DNA of 64,000 bases from NCBI GenBank assembly GCA_903813345.2, contig CAIIXF020000004.1:30071985-30135984 (forward strand), read 5' to 3'. Shown here piece after piece: positions 34,549-44,628 of this stretch (position 1 is the first letter of the stretch; every line of letters starts with the position of its first letter). A model generated the notes under the pieces. The model was given only the letters and a program-made list of their open reading frames with translations. It had not been told where the DNA came from and ran no database searches. The position numbers were made by a program, and so were the translations under genes. This DNA is from Owenia fusiformis. Its lineage: Eukaryota; Annelida; Polychaeta; Sabellida; Oweniidae.

Positions 34549-35431
34549 CTCTTTGAGCTATAACCTTTACAAGTTTATGCTGAAGCATAAGCCCCTTCTC
34601 ATCTAGATTCCAGATTACTCTATCTGTCAGATTATTTTGGTTTATGATATCTTCCAGATTTGCAAAGTAATGTCTCATGGCCTCATTGCTTATTGCTGCT
34701 CTATTTGCAGTTAGGGCCTCTGGTCTTCTGATTGTGATTCCGAGATGATGTCTTTTGAAACCATTGAACCAATCCTGGTTAGATTTTATATAAAATAATT
34801 TACCAAACATTTTTTCACAGACATTTTAGTTTTTTACTTTGGCTTTATATCTATATTGTTTAGTTTTGAGAACACTTGATGTTGTATTTTTTAGATTAAA
34901 TATACAGGTATCTAATAAAATTTATTCCAGTTTTGCTATTTAGTATATTATGTTGCAATTCTGTCTCTTGTTGGACTTGAACCAACACCTTTTATCCAGG
35001 TACGGTTGAATATGCTACCATTACACTAAAAAGACCTGATATTTACAACCATAAATAAAAAGAACAAAACTGTTACATCAATTGAAATTTTAAGCACCAA
35101 GTTGGAATCGAAAAACACCAAGTTGAAATCAAAACTCAACAATGTAATATAGGAGGATAATACAGGAGTATTATCTTAGCATCCTTCTGAAAACAATTAT
35201 ATGAGATTTGAAGTATGTATTTTCCCTGCATGTACTTATACTAAATACCTACCTCTCAGCAACATAGTCAGTTAAAGTAGCACATGGTATATTATGCCGC
35301 CTCGCTGCCTGGGCCACCTCGCTGCCGTTGCCACCTTGGCCATATCATCGATTGGTGTTCTGCATATCATCCTCTTTATAAGTGGACCTGAAGGCCCCTT
35401 TCTATTTATATATTTGCGAGGCATTCTGTAC
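34549..35431 (-). mobile_element. Pogo-like transposase, copy C1 (5' half)
   Basis: The first exon starts at ATG 35431 (MPRKYINRKGPSGP), shifts frame near 35320, and continues as a psq helix-turn-helix (EVAQAARRHNIPCATLTDYV) to a GTAGGT donor at about 35252. The second recognised exon, 34774-34549, reads DWFNGFKRHHLGITIRRPEA and the first catalytic Asp in VIWNLDEKGLMLQHK, and ends at GTATAA. The other catalytic exons were not found in the next kilobase. It is closely related to copy C2 at 55528-59209. A tRNA-like sequence lies between its two exons. Confidence 0.7.
34963..35035 (-). ncRNA. tRNA-like cloverleaf, pogo copy C1
   Basis: 73 nt. The acceptor stem GTCTTTT/AAGAGAC pairs at all seven positions (one T-G). 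D stem GTGT/GCAT, T-arm GTTGG-TTCAAGT-CCAAC. The A box TAGTGTAATGG and B box GGTTCAAGTCC both match the pol III consensus. The anticodon arm pairs ATTCA/TGGAT with an 8-nt loop lacking the usual T33, so decoding function is doubtful. It lies in the intron between the helix-turn-helix and first catalytic exons. Confidence 0.75.
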
Positions 35432-35572
35432 TAAAACTATAGGCCTACATCGTATTTAAGGGAAATTGTTGGAATTTGAGTAGTCTATAAGAGGATTGTC
35501 TCATGAAACAACAATTCAAGAGGGGCTGGAGGATAAAATAGGTAATGAAATAGTCTTGTAACCCTTTACAGA

Positions 35573-36290
35573 ATTCAACAAATTTTGAGAAGGATGTAAT
35601 GTAGTTTCAAATAGTCTGTGCTTTGATATTTTTGTCTGTTTGTAGGTGATCTAAATAGTTTGGTATGACATGAAAGGTTTCCTCCTTGCAAAGTAATTTA
35701 ATATCAATTTTTTAGATCTTAAGTGATGTAATAAAGTGTCATCGTGACTTGAGACATTATTTTCCTTGTAGAATTCACTGTCTCACACCCTCCTTTTAAA
35801 GTAATGAGCCATGTCCTTGAATTTCTTAACCACTTGGGTTATTTCTTTTCTGACAGAGGATTTTGCACTCACAGGTGGCTGTCACTTTGTGATATATATT
35901 ACATTTCTTCTAGTGAAATTTTGGTAGATTTCTGAGTCTTTTTGAAATTTGTGGTATGTTGACAAATGCTTGTTTACTCTTGTGATCATTCTGGAGCACT
36001 ATTCGACAGGGCATTCTTTAAAATGCCTAATATCTCTGTTGCCTCTGTTCTCATTCTTTCGCCGAAGCAAATTGTCATTTTCAAATGTATGTTTAAATTC
36101 TTCCGTGTGGTTTTGGCAGAAATGTCTCTTTTTTTGGATTTTTTTCATTAATTCACTGTTCATCACTAAATATGTCACTTCAGAGATCTTTTTCTTGTCC
36201 ACAAGAACCTGAAATGACAGTGGTATACATATTGTCTATTATCCCAATGCAAGGCTTCCTTGTTAGGGATATATTACACGGTGAACTACA
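35573..36290 (-). pseudogene. Degenerate finger-like ORF, copy 1 (also 59611-60400, part at 60853-61040)
   Basis: The minus-strand frame holds KECPVEYCSRMITRVNKHLSTYH, here cited as C-x4-C-x9-H-x4-H, a finger-like motif, then QKDSEIYQNF, VKKFKDMAHYFKRR and HHLRSKKLILNYF. Several stops break it. A second copy with parallel content lies at 59611-60400 and the 3' part recurs at 60853-61040. I do not recognise the family. In both full copies it lies directly upstream (minus-strand sense) of a pogo-like copy. Confidence 0.35.
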
Positions 36291-36360
36291 CAAGGGCTTG
36301 ATGCAAGACTACATTGTTTATTTTTTAATGTGTTGTGATTGTGTGAGAGACTACAATGTA

Positions 36361-36958
36361 CAGGGTGGGCCAAAAAATATGCCACTTTTTTTTTCAAAAT
36401 GCTTTAACTTTTTTAATTTTTGATACAAAATCATAATTTGCATACCAAATGAAACTTGAGGTTGTTATCTAGCCATGGATCATTAATTATACAGTTTTAC
36501 TTGAATTAAATATGTCACCAGCGTATCACTTAAACATATGTGTGCCATGAGAAATAAGCATTATTTGAAAAATGTTCCTGAACTGATACGGCCTGATGAT
36601 CGCCAAGCTAATAGCCCTGATACAAACCCCAGTGAGTATAGGGTATGGGAAGGTCTACAGGAGATTGTATAATGTCACCCAATCTAAATTAAGACAGGTT
36701 GAAAAAACTTAGCTAACATTTCATTGATACTGCAATATTAGCAAGGCGACTAAAACTAAAATATATCATTAATTAGGGTGGCAGACCAATTGAACTCCCC
36801 TTTTAGATCAAATATAATCCAAGTTGAAGGATTTGTTGCATTGTATTATTACTAAGAACCCCTGACACTATATAACTGCAAAATTTGGGGTATGTAGGTT
36901 GGAAAATAAAAAAGTTGTAGTGTCTTGAAAAAAAGTGGCATTTTTTTGGCCCACCCCG
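36361..36958 (+). mobile_element. Mariner-like element with transposase C-terminal relic
   Basis: 598 bp, flanked by TA. Left end CAGGGTGGGCCAAAAAATAT, right end (inverted) CGGGGTGGGCCAAAAAAAT; the terminal repeats extend about 32 bp. The plus-strand relic at about 36588-36665 reads RPDDRQANSPDTNPSEYRVW followed by EGLQEIV, the region around the third catalytic acid of Tc1/mariner transposases. The rest of the enzyme is deleted. Confidence 0.8.
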
Positions 36959-39070
36959 TATAATGTGTTGTGAGAGGGGTATACAAGGACATGGTGTGAG
37001 GTTAGGTTGTTTTGTTGTTAGTGGAGTAATTGATGCAATATTTCCTGTTTCAGAATATATTTGCATATATTTACATAACATTTAAACACAATATAGTAAG
37101 TCAATTACCTTTTCACTACTTCAATGAGTGTAATATGATGCCATCCTAAAATATATATAAATGAATAAACGGGTATTAAAATAGACTTTTTCATACATGA
37201 ATACTAGTAAATTCAATTAAAATTCATTGATGTTTTAAAATTCATTAAGCACAACTCTGCAAACATAAAGGTCTTCACTGAATATTACAATTGTAAAAAT
37301 GAGTAAATGTATAGTTTGTATCAATCTTAAATTATATGTCGACAGGATTTAAATTAATATGATATTCTTATTTCCACTGAACAATAACTGTCCACTGTCC
37401 AGCACAAGATATGTCTATTGAGACCTCTTGTGAACTGGTAGAAAAAGTAAAGACTTGTTAATTTCACATAATATCGAAATCTCATCAAATCTGAAGTGTA
37501 GTTGATTTATATACAACAATTAAAACCAAATTCCCTTAAAAAAGTCTCTATCACTCTCCTTAATCAAGTGAATTACACATTGAAAATGATAAGGTTTGAA
37601 ACAATTTAGACAAAATACATATTCAACATTGTCTACTGTGTGGAACAAAAAATGACTGTCCATAGTAAGTTCCCATAAATGTTCAGCAACATAGAGAGAG
37701 ATTTTTGAATCAAACAAATTAATCAATTGTTAATGAATTGGTGAACACTTGTATCATCCTCAGGTGAACTTGAGTCACTCATCTGTTAAAATGAATATAA
37801 CACATTTAAAAAAAGAAGTTATAACTGTACAAGATAAGTCCTTGTGACCTCTTGTAAACAGAACTAAGATCACATTACACAAATTATCATCATCTCTCAA
37901 TATATGCAAAAGAACTGACGGGTTGTCACAACAATTGAAACCAAATTGAATGAAGAACTTGGGAGATAAATCAGATTCTGGAATGAAATGTCCAACACAA
38001 GTTAAATGAAAAAATGTTAAAACAATTTGGACATAAAACAAAGGCGATCCCCGAAATAACATGGTACATATTGTCACTGTACGATTCCTCTGATAACCGG
38101 ATTGCAATTTCAAGTTCATTGTTTATGTTACATGTTATACAAGAATATTGACTAATAAAGTCGAATCCACCAACTGCACTCTCATTGTCACTTTCATCAT
38201 GATCAAACGAAACAGAATTAAAAATGCCTGAATATCAAATTATAAACATTGCTTTCATTTACTACACAAAACATATAAATTAAATGATGAAATAGAAGTA
38301 ATAGACAGACATATTTACCTTACAGCTCAATGTACATATACTTCTAGTATGTGTTTCTATTCTTCTGGAATTCTGTCAACCTGAAGATCAAAGTATAGTA
38401 TGGTTAATACAGTTCCCATCAGCTCTGAATGACTGTTTTAATAAATCTAATAATCAAAAAGTTAACAAAACATACCTTTAATTTGAGAAGTTTCAAATAA
38501 ATGAGCCCTAGTTGGACTCAACCACTCTTATACTGTAAGTTGTAAAGGCTGAACACAATAGGAAATGCACTTAGAAATTCAAGTTATTTACTTTTAAATT
38601 TATTATTATTCATTATCATTATTCAGTGTTTTCATAAGGTCTTAAAAAAGTGGGTCCGTTGGACCCCACTTTTTAAAAAATCTGGGTCCAGGATGGAAAA
38701 AGTGGGTCCCAAAAAATGCTAAAAATACAGTTTCGCTTTTAGTTCACTTTAATTCGCTACAAAGTGAAATTTCAATTTACTTGCTTTGTTTTATTTGTAT
38801 TTCATTAATCCCTCTAAAGGTCATATACAAAGCATAAAATTTTGTAATGAATTGTAGTATCCACTAACAACATAACTATAATATCTAGTATCTACCACAT
38901 TGTAATTTTGCTGCATTGCAAACTATATATCAAAGATATAATAAACCATGTCTTTACTTCTGCACCTTCATAGGAACTTGAAGTATGCTAAAAGTCTGTG
39001 CTTCAGCTATAAAACACGTTCTCTCGGCATTGCAAATGAAATATTTCCCTCCTTTTTTAGTGACCTTGAC
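36959..39070. other. No gene recognised; two related AT-rich segments
   Basis: Segments at about 37390-37750 and 37790-38120 are diverged copies of each other (minus-strand phrases HLIKESDRDFF and HFIPESDLSPKFF). Neither has clear exon borders. A short hairpin (AAGTGGGTCC-GTT-GGACCCCACTT) is at 38648-38674. Confidence 0.35.
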
Positions 39071-39080
39071 CGTGACCATG

Positions 39081-39135
39081 CTTCTCTCGCGAAATCTCCT
39101 CTCGCGAAATTTCCTCTCACGAAATTTCCTTTTGC
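39081..39135 (+). promoter_or_regulatory. Repeated CTCGCGAAAT motifs before a start codon
   Basis: Three to four copies of a 15-bp unit, CTCTCGCGAAATTTC, lie immediately upstream of the ATG at 39146. CGCGA-containing repeats of this kind occur in TATA-less CpG promoters (TCTCGCGAGA-type). The minus-strand ORF across it (RGNFARGDFA) is a by-product. Confidence 0.35.
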
Positions 39136-39145
39136 GTGATCCAAG

Positions 39146-39246
39146 ATGGCGGCGTCCACCAGTAAATTATTTTTCTTTTTCTCCATATTCATAGTTCTAG
39201 ACAGCCTATATGTTGTAGCTCAAACTATATCTGCGTCGCAAAAGAC
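39146..39246 (+). CDS. Possible first exon encoding a signal peptide
   Basis: The ATG lies in CAAGATGGCGGC, a perfect YY1 site and a good initiation context. It opens MAASTSKL followed by a hydrophobic core (FFFFSIFIVL) and a plausible cleavage point after VVA (then QTISASQ), the layout of a secretory signal peptide. Coding stops at a TAA three bases after a potential GTAAAT donor at 39247, so the frame would continue in a second exon. None was found downstream before the repeat at 39810. The product would be secreted or membrane-bound; identity unknown. Confidence 0.4.
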
Positions 39247-39624
39247 GTAAATTCAAATATTTTTTGTGTCCAAGGGTCAATATTCTGTCTTATATCGCGT
39301 TAAAAAGGCGTAAATGAAAGCTAAGTTATTATATATTGCACATAAATTGAATGGTAATTAATCATGGATGCTATGAGTTTTTTTTTAGCAAAACGAAAGA
39401 CCTTTAGGGGATGCATCAAAAGTTCAATGTCTGATAGAAAACTAAATAAATCTAATTTCGGGTTAGACCCGACCCCTCTCCCCCTAAAAACTAAATACCA
39501 TGAAAGTTGATCTCGGACTTTTCGAATCTTTTCATAAACTTGTATGTCAAATTCTTTTAACATGTGAAAACAACAGTAGGCATAATATTCCAAGTTGCAT
39601 GCATATACTGTACTGTAGGTATAT

Positions 39625-39708
39625 CAGGCCCGTAGCCAGGATTTGCCAAGGGGGTTCAGTTTCAGTTCGTCCAAACTCTGCGAACCCCCCCCCCTGGCTA
39701 CGGGCCTG
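39625..39708. mobile_element. 84-bp MITE with 16-bp perfect inverted ends
   Basis: CAGGCCCGTAGCCAGG at one end and its exact complement at the other, with a C-run in between. No target duplication was settled. Short palindromic MITEs with this kind of end are frequent in invertebrate genomes. Confidence 0.7.
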
Positions 39709-39809
39709 GTTTATTCAAGTTTGTAATCCATTTTATTCCATGTATTATGGCTTACTGTATATGCCAAATAGAGCTATATAATTCCATTTCATTTTAGTCA
39801 TTATAATTA

Positions 39810-41731
39810 TTAGGAGGCCCTCCTGAAAGGGCCTCCTATAGCTTTTGTAGCTTTTCTTTCTTTATTTATTCTTTATTTATTATTATTCTTCCAAAGCATT
39901 TTTCTCCTACTTCCAACTAGCTTTCGACTACCTATTATATGCTCCTTCTAGAAACCTGGGCTGGAATAGGAGGGAAAATATTTTTTATCTAGGTCAAGGT
40001 CAAAGGTCAAAATCTAGGTCAAATCTAAGTTTTTTTTCAAGTTTCTCAAGGTTGTCATTATACTTCATTATTTCTTGCGATGAATTAAACTGAAACTACA
40101 TTTAAGTATTCTCTACAAATTGTTCACTATATGTCAGCATTAAATTTTTACCATTTTTGAGATATTTGACGTCAAAAAATGGTAAAAAGAGGTCATTTTT
40201 CAACTTGCTTCAATCTGACCAAATTTTTTTAAAAATCATCTACAAGTTCCCAGGAGTCCAAATCCGACTTCAGATTTGACCTCTGACCTTTAGTTGACCT
40301 TCAGTGACCTTCGAAAGGTCAGAAAAGTTGATTTTTCAAATTGAGTCTTTGGATTCAAAGTTAGGTCAACCTAATTACAAAAGACCTACTGAGGTCTAAA
40401 AAAGTAAAAATTTCAAGGTCAAAGGTCAAGGTCATCAAATTAGGTCACAAACTGTGCTATCTAAGTTTCTCATAGTTCGAGACTACAAATCAACATTCTT
40501 AATTGAAAGTCAAGATATACATTCCTCTAAGGGTTCTACACATATTAGCTATTGACTATTTATTAAAATTTTGTCCTAGTTTTGAGATATAAGAGCTCAA
40601 AAACTGAAAAAGGTCAATTTTTCAAAGTTTATAAGGTCAAATTTTAACTTGCTTAAAATTCACCACACTTTTTTTTAAAAATCATCTACAACTTCTCAGG
40701 AGTTCATATTTAACCTCAGATTTGACATTTGACCTTTAGTTGACCTTCAGTGACCTTCGAAAGGTCAGAAAAGTTGATTTTTCAAAATTGAGTTTTTGGA
40801 ATCAAATTTAGGGTTAGCCTAATCATAAAAGACCTACTGAGCTCTAAAGCAGTAAAATTTTCAAGGTCAAGGGTCACGGTCATCAAATTAGGTCAAAGGT
40901 CAAAATCTAGGTCAAATCTAAATTTTTTTCAAGTTTCTCAAGTTTGTCCTTATACTTCATTATTTCTTGCGATGAATGAAACTGGAACTACATTTTAGTA
41001 TTCTCTACAAATTGTTCACAATATGTCAGCGTTAAATTTTTACCATTTTTGAGATATTTGACGTCAAAAACGGTCAAAAAAGGTCATTTTTCAACTTGCT
41101 TCAATCTGGCCAATTTTTTTTTTAAAAATCATCTACAAGTTCCTAGGAGTCCAAATCTGACCTCAGATTTAACCTTTGACCTTTAGTTGGCCTTCGAAAG
41201 GTAAAAAAAGTTGATTTTTCAAATTGAGTCTTTGGATTCAAATTTAGGTCAGCCTAATTACAAAAGACCTACTGAGGTCTAAAAAAGTAAAACTTTTCAG
41301 GGTCAAAGGTCAAGATCATGAAATTAGGTCACAAACTGTGCTATCTAAGTTTCGCAAAGTTCGAGACTACAAACCAATAATTTTAATCGAAATATACACA
41401 TTCCTCTAAGGGTTCTACACATATTAGCAATTGACTATCTAATGGAATTTTGTCCCAGTTTGAGATACAAGAGTTCAAAAGCTGAAAAAGGTCAATTTCG
41501 AAATTTTTCAAGGTCAAATTTAAACTCGCTTCAAATTGACAAAATCTTTTTTTGAAAATCATCTACAAGTTCTCAGGAGTTCACATCTGACCTCAGATTT
41601 GATATTTGTCCTTTAGTTGACCTCCAAATTGTCAAAAATGCTTGATATTTGTCCTTTAGTTGACCTCCAAATTGTCAAAAATGCCTAAGAGGGCCTCCGT
41701 GAGATTGCTTGCAATCTTCAAAAGTCTAGTT
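39810..41731 (-). mobile_element. Helitron-like element with the TAACTAGAC terminus but a different interior
   Basis: On the minus strand the 5' end is TAACTAGACTTTTGAA, then a hairpin (AGATTGC-AAGCAATCT), then GGAGGCCCTC. The 3' end is a 10-bp hairpin (AGGAGGCCCT/AGGGCCTCCT), then CTAA followed by T. The interior is a direct repeat of about 920 bp (40008-40920 and 40915-41700), full of AGGTCA/TGACCT motifs. No coding frame. The same ends occur on the GACTCCAGAT family at 26330, 47964 and 61231. Confidence 0.55.
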
Positions 41732-42223
41732 ATTATTATGTGTTCTTATCCATTTGTATTATTATCCAACTGTATATTCCAAATATTGTACTAGTATTCC
41801 ATGTGTATTAAAACTGTATGTTCCATGTATTGATTATTGTTCAGTCATACGATCTAGTCTCTGACTCACGCTCTGACCTGAAAATATTTTTCCTGGAACA
41901 ACATACCCCCATTCGCGCACATATGTTTGGGAACCATTATACTCAAATCAATAAAACACTAAAATTGATATGCAGACGATCAGGGGCGTGTTGTTCCACA
42001 GACAATAACTAAATTTGGACTGTATATTCCACAAATATGACAAACTTTTGAAATTTTATTTTTTCGAACAAACGTGTGTCTACCAGATTACGCTATTATG
42101 CACAGAACGAAAACGTAATAGCTTTTGAAGGTGTATACATGCATTTTTAATCAATCATATCTCAGTCAATTTTCATAATTTTATTATAAATTTGATAATT
42201 AATGGACGTTTATATCAAGGGCA

Positions 42224-43170
42224 TTATGTATTTGAATTTATTATTTTAATCCGATATAATACCATCCAGCTACAATTGTTTTTTCTGAAACCCCTGAAGA
42301 CAAATTTCTGCCAACTTTCTGTAACGATGAGTGAAAAATTATGATTTTTCCCGCAAACCAATGACGTCGTATTTCTCGATTGTTGGCCAGCATTCATTAC
42401 ATACATAATTCTCACACCAATGGTTGAAATTCTGAGAAAGCACATTCTGATGCTTTCTCTTGAAAGATGATGTTTAGCCAATTTCATCTGACCCTCTCAG
42501 AAGCTGATGTTTAGCCAATTTCATCTGACCCTCTCAGAAGCTGAGAAGCCAGATATAAGTATCAGCAGTGAAGGATTTAATGACAGGGCATAGGATATAG
42601 CATCCTCCATATCCCCACATATAGTTGATTCAAGATCAGACATGATGGAATAAGAGGGGGAAAAGGGCATCGAGGGTCTAATAGCTGTACCCTAGAAATC
42701 TGTTCCCAAGCAGGCTTGAGAAAATTAAAATGTACATCTTATTTGGGTAATTGTTTGACCCGAGAATGAAATTGGAGGTGCACCTGACAGTCTGGTAAAA
42801 GTGCAGTTTTATTTCTGTCTAAAAGACGACGTTCTAAAGAAATATAAAAGGTGGGCAATTTTTCCACAGCAGGGGATATTACAGATAATTTATACTTTCA
42901 TATTTTCACCTTTTTTATTATTTATTTATTTAACCAGTCTTGTTGTTTTGACAGAAATAAATAAAGTAAAAATTTATTAATCTGATATCATGCTGAATCT
43001 GTCTGAAACTAAAAATTGATTAAAAAGGACCTCAAGTTAATAAACAGTAAGATTTGATTAACACATTGTCATCTTTCTCCTCATTTGAAACCTTGAAGGA
43101 TTTGGATGTAAATACCATTTAAACCAATTTTCACCTGGTTGATATTAGAAGAAGGAATCTATTAGGCTCC
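42224..43170. repeat. Dispersed repeat block (copies at 44030, 46283 and 47515)
   Basis: The left part (42270-42700) matches 44054-44400 and 46283-46620. The right part (42710-43080) matches 47520-47870 (GCAGGCTTGAGAAAATT ... GGAGGTGCA ... CTGGTAAAAGT). A 60-bp direct repeat (GATGTTTAGCCAATTTCATC) is at 42470-42550. Frames retained in the copies differ mostly at amino-acid-changing sites, so no gene is called. Confidence 0.5.
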
Positions 43171-44029
43171 ATGGCATTCTCTCACAGCTGCTTTTATTCT
43201 TAGGAATTATGAAAGCCATCTTTAAGAGAGATTTTGGCCTCTTCTCTCAAGGCTTTCCATTGCTTTCAATGATGTAGAAACAAAAGTTATTGGGTCGGAA
43301 CCCTTTTATCCCTTTTATCACAGTGTTACCATTATAGTGTTGACAACATATGCCTTGTTTCGATTTCCTAGTTCTGTTCTTTGTTCCTGCAGTTTTGCTA
43401 AGTCACCCAAAAATCATTGAAGTTCCTTTGGCTTGGTATTGGTAGATACCCAGGAGACAAGCATCAAGCGACAAGTTTTTTTTTTTTTTCAAATACATAC
43501 ATATACAGTAGAGCAACAAGAGTTAATATCACCTCTCCCAGTTAAAATAATATGTGCTCCACTTTCAGGTAAATTAAGGAGATAATCTTGGAGATGAAGT
43601 GTTGTTGGCATCCTACAATGAAGATTTCTGGTACGAACAAACTAGCGAATGATTGGAATAAATTTTGTCTTTAATTCCTTCTTCACTTATTTCTGGATCA
43701 AAATGTTTAAGATAAACATTGTTGAGCTTTATCAGTTTTTTCCATGTTTGTTTTTAAAGTTAATTCCATTCCCATTCTTTTTAAATTTATAGTCAGCTTT
43801 TATATGATGTAGTTTTATTTTATTATTTGCTTTGCAAAGCCCTTGGGAGTTGTGATAGGAGATCCAAGATGTCATTTCCATTGTTCTTTCAGCAAAATAC
43901 CACCCAGCTAAAAATGCTAATGTGTTGACATAGTTTTCATTAAAAAAGCAGAAATGTGTATCATTTTCGCACATTAAATAGGCTATTATAGCTAGTTGGG
44001 TTAAAAAATGTTCTTCACTTATCATTTAG
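43171..44029. other. No gene recognised
   Basis: AT-rich; a T13 tract at about 43478-43490. Nothing supported. Confidence 0.35.
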
Positions 44030-44628
44030 CCCACATTTAGCTCTTTCCAATGGATCAATTTGTTTTTTCTGAAACCCCTGAAGACAAATTTTTGTAACAA
44101 CAAGTGAAAAATCATGGTTTTTCAGACCAATGGTTGAAATTCTGAGAAAGCGCATTCTGATGCATTCTCTTGGAAGATGATGTGAAACAAAATTTATCTG
44201 ACCCTCTTGGAAGATGGCCAAATATAAGTATGAGCAGTGAAGGATTAATTGACAGGGCATAGGATATAGTATCCTCAATATCCTCACATATAGTTGATTC
44301 AAGATCAGACATGATGGAATAAGAGGGGGAAGAGGGCAACAGAGGGTCTAATGGCTGTCCCCTAGAAATCATTTCCCAAACAGGCTTGTGTTCAACACAA
44401 ATGTTAAATTGATTAACGTTTAATTTTCATTGTATGATAATATAATTTGTTATAATATATGAACTTGAAATAAATATGATTAATAAAAAAGAGAAGGCTT
44501 GAGAAAATTCTAATGTACATCTTATTTTGGTAATAGTTTGCCCCAGGAATGAAATTGGAGGTGCACCGTGACAGTCTGGTAAAAGTTTGACCTAACTGTA
44601 ACCAATAATGTTTATATGGGCACACTTA
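44030..44628. repeat. Dispersed repeat block, copy left of the Tc1-like element
   Basis: About 600 bp that recurs at 46283-46862 on the other side of the Tc1-like element, in the same orientation, with about 5% differences. Confidence 0.6.

Noticed and set aside
37520-38119. Two similar minus-strand frames as a gene pair
   Set aside because: They are diverged repeat copies with no exon borders and no recognisable motif.
38500-38560. Another tRNA-like T-arm (GTGGTTGAGTCCAAC)
   Set aside because: The B box has mismatches at conserved positions and no D-arm or acceptor stem can be found.
39007-39192. Repetitive GNFARGDFA frame on the minus strand
   Set aside because: Produced by the 15-bp CTCTCGCGAAATTTC repeats on the opposite strand of the likely first exon.
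44112-44372. 86-codon frame kept in two repeat copies (also 46343-46603)
   Set aside because: About as many amino-acid changes as base changes; no selection for protein is visible and the third copy is broken.
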